This document shows, piece after piece, positions 1 through 8,973 of a stretch of DNA of 39,056 bases. Each line of letters starts with the position of its first letter. Within the stretch, counting starts at the first letter, position 1. This DNA comes from Betaproteobacteria bacterium (GTDB lineage Bacteria > Pseudomonadota > Gammaproteobacteria > Burkholderiales > SG8-41). Under the pieces are notes generated by a model. The model worked only from the letters and a program-made list of their open reading frames with translations. It searched no databases and had not been told where the DNA came from. The stretch is taken from assembly GCA_028292435.1 (NCBI GenBank), contig JAQGMI010000169.1, forward strand, positions 1-39,056. Direction: 5' to 3'. Position numbers and translations under genes: made by a program.

Positions 1-536
1 AGTGGGGACAGGATGAACGCTTCGTGCAAACTTATTTCACGAGCTTTAAGGATCAGCTCATCTACACCACGTTCGACTGGGGCATCCGCGACAAGGAAGG
101 GTACTACTTCATCCTCGGACGCACCGATGACGTAATCAATGTCGCCGGTCATCGCCTCGGCACGCGCGAGATAGAAGAGGCCGTGAGCGCGCATACGAAC
201 ATCGCCGAAGTCGCCGTGGTCGGCGTGCAGGATCAATTGAAAGGCCAGGTCCCGATGGCTTTCGCAGTCGTCAAAGACTCCGCGCGACTCTCCGATGCCG
301 CAGGCCGCCAGGCGATGGAAAAGGAAGTGTTCGATGCGGTGGACAAGGCGCTCGGTCCGATCGGGCGTCCGGCGCGAGTCCACTTCGTGACCTCGTTGCC
401 GAAAACGCGGTCGGGGAAAGTGTTACGCCGTAGCATCCAGGCCATCGCGGAAGGCCGCGATCCGGGCGATCTGACCACGCTCGATGATCCGGCCGGCATT
501 GAGCAGATACACATCGCGATGATGGGAAAGACTTAG
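1..536 (+). CDS. prpE: Propionyl-CoA synthetase, C-terminal part (5' end outside window)
   Basis: This is the last 177 or so codons of an AMP-forming acyl-CoA synthetase; the frame is open from base 3 and the start lies upstream of the window. Visible motifs are the adenylate-binding hinge region GRTDDVINVAGHRLGT and the C-terminal PKTRSGK motif, whose lysine is the one that forms the acyl-adenylate and is the usual acetylation site in this family. The wording around both motifs (for example FDWGIRD and GYYFILGRTDD) is closer to propionate-CoA ligase PrpE than to the acetyl-CoA synthetase found at 5995-7968, so the window holds two related but distinct ligases. The enzyme would activate propionate to propionyl-CoA in the cytoplasm. 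The substrate assignment is from remembered family wording and could be another short acyl chain. Confidence 0.85.
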   Translation, partial: WGQDERFVQTYFTSFKDQLIYTTFDWGIRDKEGYYFILGRTDDVINVAGHRLGTREIEEAVSAHTNIAEVAVVGVQDQLKGQVPMAFAVVKDSARLSDAAGRQAMEKEVFDAVDKALGPIGRPARVHFVTSLPKTRSGKVLRRSIQAIAEGRDPGDLTTLDDPAGIEQIHIAMMGKT

Positions 537-621
537 CCTTCGGCGGGGGACCTGCAATCGAATAAGCATCTTGCGCGCTTGCCGCCACGCGCCGAAGCGA
601 TCAACGCACTTCGCTTCCCGC

Positions 622-1608
622 CTAGTAGCTAAGGTAGGTACAACGGTCGCAAGGTGCACCGGCGGTGCGGCGACTCACCAGCGTTTCGCGCAGCTTGCGC
701 AGGAACGGCTGGTTGTAAATTTCCAGGACATGGTGCTGGTTAACGTCGCCCTTGGGGTACTCGGCTTTGCCGTCCATGCAGCACATGGCGACCTTGCCGG
801 TGGCAGTGATCGAAAAATCGAACCAGCGATGACAGGGAACATCGGGAACGCCGCGCGCAAAATTACCGGTATCCACGCCGCCCAGCCAGTCGTTGCGCGG
901 CAGTATATAAACCTCGAAATCCGGATAGTTTGCTTTGACCCATTGCACAAACCCTTGATCTTCGTGGCGAGACACCGAGACGCGCGTGATGCGGACCGGA
1001 AAATCGAATGCGCCTTTTGCATACATCGTCTTGAGGATGTCCAGCCGACGCAGCGTGCGCGCCTGCGGCATGCCCATGACTTCTTCGTACTCGACTGGAT
1101 CGTGAAAATTGAGCGATACGGTCAGGTAGTTGACGTTTTTGACCCTGGCCAGCTTGAGCAGGTTGGCCTCGGTTAGCGCCGCACCGTTCGTAATCAGGCT
1201 TACTGCCGCATGCGGCAACTTTTCGTTGACCCGGGCAAGGATGTCGAAAAGCCGCGGTTCGAGGAACGGGTCGCTGATTTTGTAAGGCGAGAGAAGAAAA
1301 CGCACTGAGCGCGGAATTGCGGTCAGGTCTTCAATGATCTTTTCGATCAGGGCGTCGGGCATGCGAGTGCCCTTGCGCTCCATTGTCGGATACGGGCAGA
1401 AAGAGCACGAGGCATTGCACTGCGCCAGCGACTCGATATGGACCAGCGCGGGGTACTCCATGTAAGCGTCCTGGAGTGACACGGCTTTCTGCGTGATCCA
1501 GCGGGCGAGGTCGGATTCTTCGTAAAACGTAACATCCGAAAAATTCTCGATCGCTTGCGGTTGCCGCAAGGTGCGGCCCACCAGTTGCTTAACCAGGTCC
1601 TTCAGCAT
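622..1608 (-). CDS. Radical SAM protein with SPASM-like C-terminus, function unknown
   Basis: A 328-residue cytoplasmic protein. Cys64, Cys68 and Cys71 form the CxxxCxxC triad that holds the radical SAM 4Fe-4S cluster. A second cysteine set follows near the end (Cys259, Cys276-Cys277, Cys320, Cys323) in a CHRW / CCMDG / GDV / CDRC arrangement, as in SPASM or twitch domains that bind auxiliary clusters. The middle (residues about 85-240) has the alternating strand-helix pattern of a partial TIM barrel. Starting ATG at 1608 has an AGGGG sequence about six bases upstream. There is no neighbouring small precursor peptide, maturase partner or transporter, so the substrate cannot be read from context. 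It lies convergent to the prpE end and upstream of a tRNA. SPASM proteins modify peptides, proteins or sugars; which applies here is unknown. Confidence 0.85.
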   Translation of the reverse strand: MLKDLVKQLVGRTLRQPQAIENFSDVTFYEESDLARWITQKAVSLQDAYMEYPALVHIESLAQCNASCSFCPYPTMERKGTRMPDALIEKIIEDLTAIPRSVRFLLSPYKISDPFLEPRLFDILARVNEKLPHAAVSLITNGAALTEANLLKLARVKNVNYLTVSLNFHDPVEYEEVMGMPQARTLRRLDILKTMYAKGAFDFPVRITRVSVSRHEDQGFVQWVKANYPDFEVYILPRNDWLGGVDTGNFARGVPDVPCHRWFDFSITATGKVAMCCMDGKAEYPKGDVNQHHVLEIYNQPFLRKLRETLVSRRTAGAPCDRCTYLSY

Positions 1609-1689
1609 TGCCGCCCCTGTTCGCCAATACGGTTATGTTATGCCATTGTAGGACCGGCATGCACGCGGAATCGCAGTTAAGTCGAGTGA

Positions 1690-1781
1690 TGGCGGAGAGA
1701 GTGGGATTCGAACCCACGGTACGTCTTGCGACGTACACACGCTTTCCAGGCGTGCGACTTAAACCACTCATCCATCTCTCC
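1690..1781 (-). tRNA. tRNA-Ser (anticodon GGA)
   Basis: The minus strand folds as a class II tRNA. The acceptor stem GGAGAGA pairs with TCTCTCC, the anticodon stem CACGC/GCGTG carries the seven-base loop CTGGAAA with anticodon GGA (plus-strand 1745-1747), and the long variable arm is a 7-bp stem GTACGTC/GACGTAC closed by GCAA, the hallmark of tRNA-Ser. The T-loop is the usual GTTCGAATC. The 3' CCA is encoded (1690-1692). GGA reads UCC and UCU serine codons. It sits between the radical SAM gene and a divergent response regulator gene. Confidence 0.97.
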
Positions 1782-1858
1782 GGAGCGGCGCATTTTACCA
1801 GATAGGTGCGCTGCGACGCGTGTGCTAGTATTTTGGACACAACCAGACCCAATTTGCG

Positions 1859-2530
1859 ATGCGGATACTGTTAACCGAAGACGATGCCGCGCTCGCTGAA
1901 GCGCTGCAATTCGCACTGAAGCAATCGGGCTACGCGGTTGATTGGGTCAACAACGGCGCAGCAGCGGACGAAGCACTCACCCAAGATGTGTTCGGTCTGC
2001 TGATTCTCGATCTCGGCTTGCCGAAACTCGACGGCTTCGAGGTGCTGCGCCGTCTGCGCAAAAGAAATGCAACGTTGCCGGTGCTTATCCTTTCGGGCCG
2101 CGAGCAGGCGGAAGAAAAAGTGACGGGCCTTGATCTCGGCGCCGACGACTACCTGGTTAAACCGTTCAGCCTCGAAGAGTTGCAGGCGCGCGTTCGCGCG
2201 CTACTCCGGCGCGGGCAGGGTAGCGCCGCACCGCAGATCACTTACGGCGAGCTGAGTTTTGATACGGTGCAGCGCAGCGCCAGTGTCGCGGGCAAACTGC
2301 TGGCCTTATCGACGCAGGAAACCGGCGTATTGGAAGTGCTGCTGTCCCGTTTCGGCCGGCTGGTCAGCAAAGAGCAGCTCGTCGAGCAACTTTATAGCGC
2401 GGGTCACGAAGTCAGCCTGAACGCGATCGAGGTGTACGTGCACCGCCTGCGCAAAAAGCTCGAAGCGAGCGGCATCAACGTGCGTACCCAATACGGACGC
2501 GGATATTTACTCGATTATTTGGTGCGCTGA
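1859..2530 (+). CDS. OmpR/PhoB-family response regulator (orphan)
   Basis: A 223-residue two-component regulator. The N-terminal receiver (residues 1-115) shows the acidic pair Asp8-Asp9, phospho-acceptor Asp51 in LILDLGLP, a Ser in LILSGR at the switch position and the conserved lysine in DDYLVKPF. The C-terminal half (about 125-220) is a winged helix with the recognition-helix wording VSLNAIEVYVHRLRKKL and RTQYGRGYLL, resembling the QseB/PmrA branch. It should bind DNA as a phosphorylation-dependent dimer. No histidine kinase gene of the QseC type follows it, which is the usual arrangement. Instead, its 3' end overlaps a convergent receiver gene by 24 bases. Its kinase is therefore unknown; the SLC5-type kinase 0.4 kb away is one possibility, by position only. 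Confidence 0.9.
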   Translation: MRILLTEDDAALAEALQFALKQSGYAVDWVNNGAAADEALTQDVFGLLILDLGLPKLDGFEVLRRLRKRNATLPVLILSGREQAEEKVTGLDLGADDYLVKPFSLEELQARVRALLRRGQGSAAPQITYGELSFDTVQRSASVAGKLLALSTQETGVLEVLLSRFGRLVSKEQLVEQLYSAGHEVSLNAIEVYVHRLRKKLEASGINVRTQYGRGYLLDYLVR

Positions 2531-2917
2531 CCCGGCGTCGTCGCCTGATCGTTCGCTCAGCGGCTGCTTCACTTTGGCGACGAGATCGCGCGTCGCGAAC
2601 GGCTTTGTCATATAGGCATCCGCGCCTTCCTCGATGCCGCGCTGCAGCTCAGCCGGTCGGCCGCGTGCTGTGAGCAGCAGAATTTTTGCCTTTGACCGTC
2701 CTGTGCCCGCACGCAGTTGCCTGCACACTTCGAATCCGTCCATGACCGGCAACATCACGTCGAGCACGACCAGATGAGGGGAAAATTCGGCCGCCCGTTG
2801 CAGCGCCTCGCCACCATTGTGCGCGACTGCGACTTCGAATCCTTCCTTTTGCAGCAGGAATTGCAGTGATAGCACGATGTTCGGTGCGTCATCGACGATC
2901 AAAATGCGGTCAACCAT
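2507..2917 (-). CDS. Receiver-only response regulator (CheY-like)
   Basis: A 136-residue protein that is a single receiver domain: Asp9-Asp10, phospho-acceptor Asp53 in LVVLDVMLP, Thr in LLLTARG and Lys in AYMTKPF are all present. After the last receiver helix only about 15 residues remain, so there is no DNA-binding or enzymatic output domain. It starts 23 bases after the stop of the upstream transporter-fused histidine kinase gene on the same strand and is almost certainly its co-transcribed partner. In the related CbrA/CbrB and CrbS/CrbR systems the partner carries an NtrC-type or LuxR-type output, so this version would need to act by protein contact or pass phosphate on. Its last codons overlap the convergent OmpR-type regulator gene. 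Confidence 0.93.
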   Translation of the reverse strand: MVDRILIVDDAPNIVLSLQFLLQKEGFEVAVAHNGGEALQRAAEFSPHLVVLDVMLPVMDGFEVCRQLRAGTGRSKAKILLLTARGRPAELQRGIEEGADAYMTKPFATRDLVAKVKQPLSERSGDDAGSAHQIIE

Positions 2918-2940
2918 GCGGCAGGATCACCGATGTAGCT

Positions 2941-5715
2941 TCAGGTGGCGTAGATTACGGACGGCGGGTTTGCATGCGCTGCGCCGATGCAATCGTTCGG
3001 CAACACGAACGAAAACGTCGCGCCACGCCCTGGTGCGCTGTCGACCCACAGCCTGCCGCCGAAATGCTGAATGATCTGGCGGCAGATCGGGAGCCCGAGC
3101 CCGGTGCCTTGCGGTTTCTGCGTGAGCGTGTCACCAACCTGGCGAAATTTTTCAAAAATCAGAGCCTGGTCCTCGGCGCTGATACCGACGCCGTTGTCGA
3201 CAACGTCTATGCGCATGCCATCCGTGACGAGCGCGGCGGTAACGCTGACCTTGCCGCCGGTGTCATGGCAGAACTTCGCCGCGTTCGACAAAAGGTTGAG
3301 CATGACCTGCAGCAGGCGGTCGCGGTCGGCATTGATCGGGGGCAGGCTGGACGGCAATCTGAACTCGAAGGCGATCGATTTATCGAGGAACAACTGGCTG
3401 GTGGAAGAGGACGCGTCCTCGATCAGTTCTTGCAAGTCGAACTGGCCGGTGTGCCATTCGGCATTCGCCGATTCGAGCTTCGCAAGATCCAGCACCTGAT
3501 TGATAAGACGCGTCAATCGTTCCGACTCGCGCGTGATGATGCCGAGGAACTTTGCACGCTGCGGGAGATCGAGCATTGGATTGTCCTGGAGAATTTCCGA
3601 AAATGCGCGAATCGACGTCAAAGGCGTGCGCAGCTCATGCGTGACGGTCGATACGAAATCATCCTTCAAGCGATCGAGTTCCTGCAGCTGCGCATTGGCA
3701 GAGCGCAGTTCAGCGGTGGCGACTTCGAGTTCGCGCGACTTCTGTTCGAGCTGGCGGCTGTAGGCGAGCGCCTGCGATGTTTCATCAAGAATGTTCATGA
3801 CTTTGTCGATGCCGAGCGGCTCTTCCTGCACAACCGACGCAACGACCACGTTAGCCGAGCCGGCGCCGATTGCGCCAGCGAGCAGGGTCTCCGCAAAGTG
3901 GATAAGGTCGGTGTCCGGTCTTAATTCGTCCGCCGAGGCAGCGCCGCGCTTGCGTGCGTATGCTGCAAACGCATCGTGCGCGCGGCGTTGCCCCAGAAAG
4001 CGTCCCAGCAGCGAAATCAGTTCGTTCACGGATGCATCGCCGCGCAGGGATTCTCCGCGCTGCCGTCTGGGGGCAAGATGCGAATCGACGAAGAGCGCTG
4101 CCTGGATTTGCTCGGCAAAACTCGGCGTTGTCAGCAGGGAAACAAACACGTACGCACCGATGTTGCAGAACATGCTCCAGAACAGGCAATGCGTGATGTC
4201 GTCGAGTCCGGTCAGGCCGAATAGTTCGAGCGGCTTCAGCAATTGCAAACCGAAAGCACCATGCTCGACAAATGAAATCGGCAGCCAGCCCGATTTGGCG
4301 AATGAGGGCAGCAGCAGTGTATATGTCCAGACTGTGAAACCCGCGAGCAGGCCACAGATGGCGCCGCGGCGCGTGGCGCCTTTCCAGAACATGCCGCCGA
4401 TTATCGCCGGCGCGAATTGCGCGACCGCTGAAAATGAAATGAGACCGATCGAAACCAGTGCGTAAGCTTCGCCGGCGAGCCGGAAATAGGCGTACCCGAG
4501 CAAGAGCAGGCCAACGATGGCACCGCGCCGGATGCCGACGATCAATGCAGACAGGTCGGCACGTTCATGCAGATGCAGCATCGTCAGGCGCAACAGCAAA
4601 GGCATGGCGAGGTTGTTGCAAACCATGGTCGATAAGGCGATGGTTTCAACGATGACCATGCCGGTTGCGGCGGACAGGCCGCCGATAAAAACGATCAACG
4701 TAAGCAGCGATTGCTGCTGCGCGATCGGCAGATTCAGCACAAAAGTGTCGGCGTCGACATTGCCGGCAGGGAAATGCATCAGTCCGGCAAAGGCAATCGG
4801 CAGCACAAATACATTGATGGCAAACAGATAGAGCGGAAACAGCCACACCGCTTTTTTGAGATGACGCTCATCGACGTTTTCCACGACCGCGACCTGAAAC
4901 TGGCGCGGCAGGAACATGATGGCCAGCATAGATAGAAAAGTGAGCGATGCCCACGAGGAATAATCGACCGAGCGCCCGTTGAATTCGAGCAACCGTCTCA
5001 GTTGCGGATATTCGACGGCGCTCGAGAAGATATCGGCAAAGCCGTCGTACAGGACATAGGTGACGTAGACACCGACAGCAATAAACGCGAGCAGCTTGAC
5101 GACCGATTCGAACGCGATCGCGGCGACCAGGCCCTCATGCCGCTCGGAGGCATCGAGATGGCGGGTGCCGAAAAGGATAGTGAATACCGCGAGCAGCAAC
5201 GCGATATAGAACGTGTTGTCTGCAAGCAGCGGTATGGTCGTCTGCGCCTCCGGCGCGGCGAGCGCAGGAAATTTCAGAATAATCGAGAAGCTGTTGGAAA
5301 CGGCTTTCAGCTGCAGCGAGATGTACGGCACGATGCCGATGACCGCGATGACGGTGACCAATCCGCCGAGCAGCTGGCTTTTGCCGTAGCGCGAAGCGAC
5401 AAAGTCAGCGATCGACGTGATGCGGTTCGCTTTGCTGATGCGAATCATCTTGACCATCAGATACCACCACAGCACCGCCATCAGCGTGGGGCCGAGGAAT
5501 ATCGGCAGAAAGCCGATGCCGCTGGTGGCGGCGCGGCCGACGCTGCCATAAAAGGTCCAGGACGTGCAGTAGACCGCGAGCGACAGCGTATAGATATACG
5601 GATTGGCGATAATGCTGCGCCCGGCATCGGCCCGCTTGTCGCCGTAATAAGCAATGGCGAACAGCAGGCCGACGTAAACGAACGACGCAAGTACGATGAC
5701 GGAGCCGGTTAGCAT
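2941..5715 (-). CDS. Sensor histidine kinase fused to a sodium:solute symporter (SLC5-STAC-HisKA-HATPase)
   Basis: A 924-residue membrane kinase. Residues 1 to about 530 are an SLC5/sodium-solute symporter domain with roughly 13 hydrophobic helices and typical wording (VYCTSWTFYGSVG, then SIADFVASRYGK). Residues about 562-640 (LLGRFLGQRRAHDAF ... LLAGAIGAGSANVV) match the STAC linker domain. A coiled coil (about 645-685) leads to the H-box with phosphorylated His693 (VTHELRTP). The ATP-binding domain follows with N-box Asn807, G1 box DNGVGIS (840-846) and G2 box GTGLGLPI (870-877). No PAS domain is seen between STAC and the kinase, unlike CbrA. The layout is that of CbrA/CrbS kinases, which sense carbon status or acetate. 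It lies downstream of acs and a small membrane protein gene and upstream of a receiver gene. Ligand and transport ability are not visible in the sequence. Confidence 0.93.
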   Translation of the reverse strand: MLTGSVIVLASFVYVGLLFAIAYYGDKRADAGRSIIANPYIYTLSLAVYCTSWTFYGSVGRAATSGIGFLPIFLGPTLMAVLWWYLMVKMIRISKANRITSIADFVASRYGKSQLLGGLVTVIAVIGIVPYISLQLKAVSNSFSIILKFPALAAPEAQTTIPLLADNTFYIALLLAVFTILFGTRHLDASERHEGLVAAIAFESVVKLLAFIAVGVYVTYVLYDGFADIFSSAVEYPQLRRLLEFNGRSVDYSSWASLTFLSMLAIMFLPRQFQVAVVENVDERHLKKAVWLFPLYLFAINVFVLPIAFAGLMHFPAGNVDADTFVLNLPIAQQQSLLTLIVFIGGLSAATGMVIVETIALSTMVCNNLAMPLLLRLTMLHLHERADLSALIVGIRRGAIVGLLLLGYAYFRLAGEAYALVSIGLISFSAVAQFAPAIIGGMFWKGATRRGAICGLLAGFTVWTYTLLLPSFAKSGWLPISFVEHGAFGLQLLKPLELFGLTGLDDITHCLFWSMFCNIGAYVFVSLLTTPSFAEQIQAALFVDSHLAPRRQRGESLRGDASVNELISLLGRFLGQRRAHDAFAAYARKRGAASADELRPDTDLIHFAETLLAGAIGAGSANVVVASVVQEEPLGIDKVMNILDETSQALAYSRQLEQKSRELEVATAELRSANAQLQELDRLKDDFVSTVTHELRTPLTSIRAFSEILQDNPMLDLPQRAKFLGIITRESERLTRLINQVLDLAKLESANAEWHTGQFDLQELIEDASSSTSQLFLDKSIAFEFRLPSSLPPINADRDRLLQVMLNLLSNAAKFCHDTGGKVSVTAALVTDGMRIDVVDNGVGISAEDQALIFEKFRQVGDTLTQKPQGTGLGLPICRQIIQHFGGRLWVDSAPGRGATFSFVLPNDCIGAAHANPPSVIYAT

Positions 5716-5744
5716 CGCTGGTGGCCGTCAGGCGGGCAGGGCGT

Positions 5745-5945
5745 TCAATCGGGGTCGCGTTCGACGATCGCCGCCGTCAGTGCAATCAGCACGGCCCACG
5801 CGACAAACGTGTACACGTAAAGCACCGGGATGCCGAGCAGGCGATACTCAATATTAAACAGCGCGAGCAGCGGATAGTTGAGCAGCAGGCAGCCCAGTAA
5901 AAAGACCGCGATCAGGCGCTGCCCGTTTCTGCCGGTTCGTTTCAT
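5745..5945 (-). CDS. Small two-helix membrane protein (CbrX-like position)
   Basis: A 66-residue protein with two strongly hydrophobic stretches, about residues 10-30 and 38-60, separated by a short turn (NIEYRLLGIP), and charged ends (basic N-terminus, ERDPD C-terminus). It lies 29 bases upstream of the transporter-fused kinase gene on the same strand, and 49 bases downstream of acs. In pseudomonads a small ORF called cbrX precedes cbrA and is coupled to its translation; position and size match, but I cannot confirm homology. Small membrane proteins of this kind also accompany free SLC5 transporters. It may assist folding or control of the kinase's transporter domain. Start ATG at 5945 has only a weak ribosome binding site. 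Confidence 0.75.
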   Translation of the reverse strand: MKRTGRNGQRLIAVFLLGCLLLNYPLLALFNIEYRLLGIPVLYVYTFVAWAVLIALTAAIVERDPD

Positions 5946-5994
5946 GCCGGCTTGATAAGCGTCGGCCGCATGAAGCTTGCGCCCGCGGCGTACT

Positions 5995-7968
<1,974 letters not shown>

Positions 7969-8188
7969 CCTGTCCTCCGGTTATGCTGTGACGGGTGCCG
8001 GTATCGGCGCGCAATTTCGCGATTGCGGTGTAGCGGTTCTGAGCCCGCCCGCGACCGCAAAAAATTGTATCACGCGCTCTTTTAGCCCCTTGCGCGCGCC
8101 TTTGACGTTGAATCGACGCTCGCCCGGGCCGGCAACTACGGGCATAATGTGAACAGGCTGCGAAGCTCACGTTGCGGCAACGAACACT

Positions 8189-8284
8189 GGCGGGCCCCCC
8201 CGCATTGCATGGTAGTGAACCTGGTCAGGTCCGGAAGGAAGCAGCCAAAGCTATTCTCTGCAAGTGCCGGGGACAAGGCTCGCC
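8189..8284 (+). ncRNA. ffs: Signal recognition particle 4.5S RNA (small bacterial type)
   Basis: The sequence carries the universal SRP domain IV core GGTCAGGTCCGGAAGGAAGC, with the asymmetric and symmetric loops that bind Ffh. The ends GGCGGGCC and GGCTCGCC pair over 8 bp (one G-U), then CCCCGCA pairs with TGCCGGGG, giving one long hairpin of about 96 nt without an Alu domain. A T-rich stretch at 8288-8298 follows at once and should serve as terminator. A CATAAT hexamer at 8143-8148 could be its -10 box with a leader to be trimmed, but I find no convincing -35. Placement just before dnaX is a common arrangement in betaproteobacteria; here a pagL-like gene intervenes. Confidence 0.96.
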
Positions 8285-8349
8285 ACCTTTTTTCTTTTGG
8301 GATATCATAGCGATATCGACCAATGTTGTTGAATGACCAAGGACTCCCA

Positions 8350-8898
8350 GTGAAAAACTTCCGCTACCTTTTTGCCGCCGCGATACTGATTGCAAGTTCC
8401 GGGGCGCATGCCATCGACGGCTTTTCCGTGCTTTACGGGCATTCGGACTCGTCGAACGTGAGCGTCAACATGGGGCGCGTCGGTGTGCAATGGGACTGGA
8501 ACAAGAAGCTGCTCGAAGCCGGCAATTGGCACCTCGGTGGCTATTGGGAATCCGATTTCGGATACTGGAGCAATAACAGCAACAACAAAACGCACAGCTC
8601 CATTATCGATATCGGCTTTACCCCGGTTTTCCGCATTCAACAGACGAATCTTTCGACAGTCGCGCCTTACGTCGAGGCCGCCGTCGGCCTGCATCTGTTG
8701 TCCGCAACGTCGCTTAATCCGCAGCGCCAGTTCGGCAGCAGTTTCCAGTTCGGCGACCACGTCGGCATCGGCATGCGGTTTGGTGACAAAGGCAAGTATG
8801 ATCTCGGCTATCGTTACCAGCATTTTTCCAATGGCGGCATCAAAGGCCCGAACCAGGGCGTCAATTACAACGAAGTGCGCCTGCAATACCATTTCTAG
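8350..8898 (+). CDS. PagL-like lipid A 3-O-deacylase, outer membrane
   Basis: A 182-residue protein from GTG 8350, which has AAGGA about six bases upstream; an in-frame ATG at 8323 lacks such a site. The N-terminus is a Sec signal peptide (basic start, hydrophobic stretch, cleavage after AHA). The mature part alternates as amphipathic strands and ends in Phe (QYHF), the beta-barrel signal for outer-membrane insertion. His158 and Ser160 in YQHFSNGG match the catalytic His and Ser of PagL (His126, Ser128), followed by the family-like IKGPNQGVN. PagL's third residue is a Glu 14 positions after the His; here that position is Asn172 and the nearest Glu is 175. It would remove the 3-O acyl chain of lipid A at the cell surface. 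It lies between ffs and dnaX, an unusual place. Confidence 0.8.
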   Translation: MKNFRYLFAAAILIASSGAHAIDGFSVLYGHSDSSNVSVNMGRVGVQWDWNKKLLEAGNWHLGGYWESDFGYWSNNSNNKTHSSIIDIGFTPVFRIQQTNLSTVAPYVEAAVGLHLLSATSLNPQRQFGSSFQFGDHVGIGMRFGDKGKYDLGYRYQHFSNGGIKGPNQGVNYNEVRLQYHF

Positions 8899-8973
8899 GC
8901 CGCCGCGGCGGAGCCTGTCCGTCGTGAATTCTGCATCGATGTTCTCCCGAACCAGCGCAGGACGCTTTCTGTC

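Noticed and set aside
2866..3924. Long open frame (352 codons) antisense to the kinase gene
   Set aside because: Arg/Ala-rich composition without any family motif; it is the mirror of a high-GC gene whose motifs are complete.
5946..5994. GC-rich inverted repeat (GCCGC/GCGGC) between acs and the small membrane protein gene
   Set aside because: No T run follows and the loop is long, so it is not a credible terminator.
7980..8000. Sigma-54-like GGCAC...GC upstream of acs
   Set aside because: The distance between GG and GC is 11 instead of 10 bases and the -12 element is poor.
7969..8188. Possible promoters for acs (TACAAT on the minus strand) and ffs (CATAAT at 8143)
   Set aside because: Neither has a matching -35 hexamer at 16-18 bases, so I do not list them as features. 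The 220-base gap otherwise shows nothing clear.
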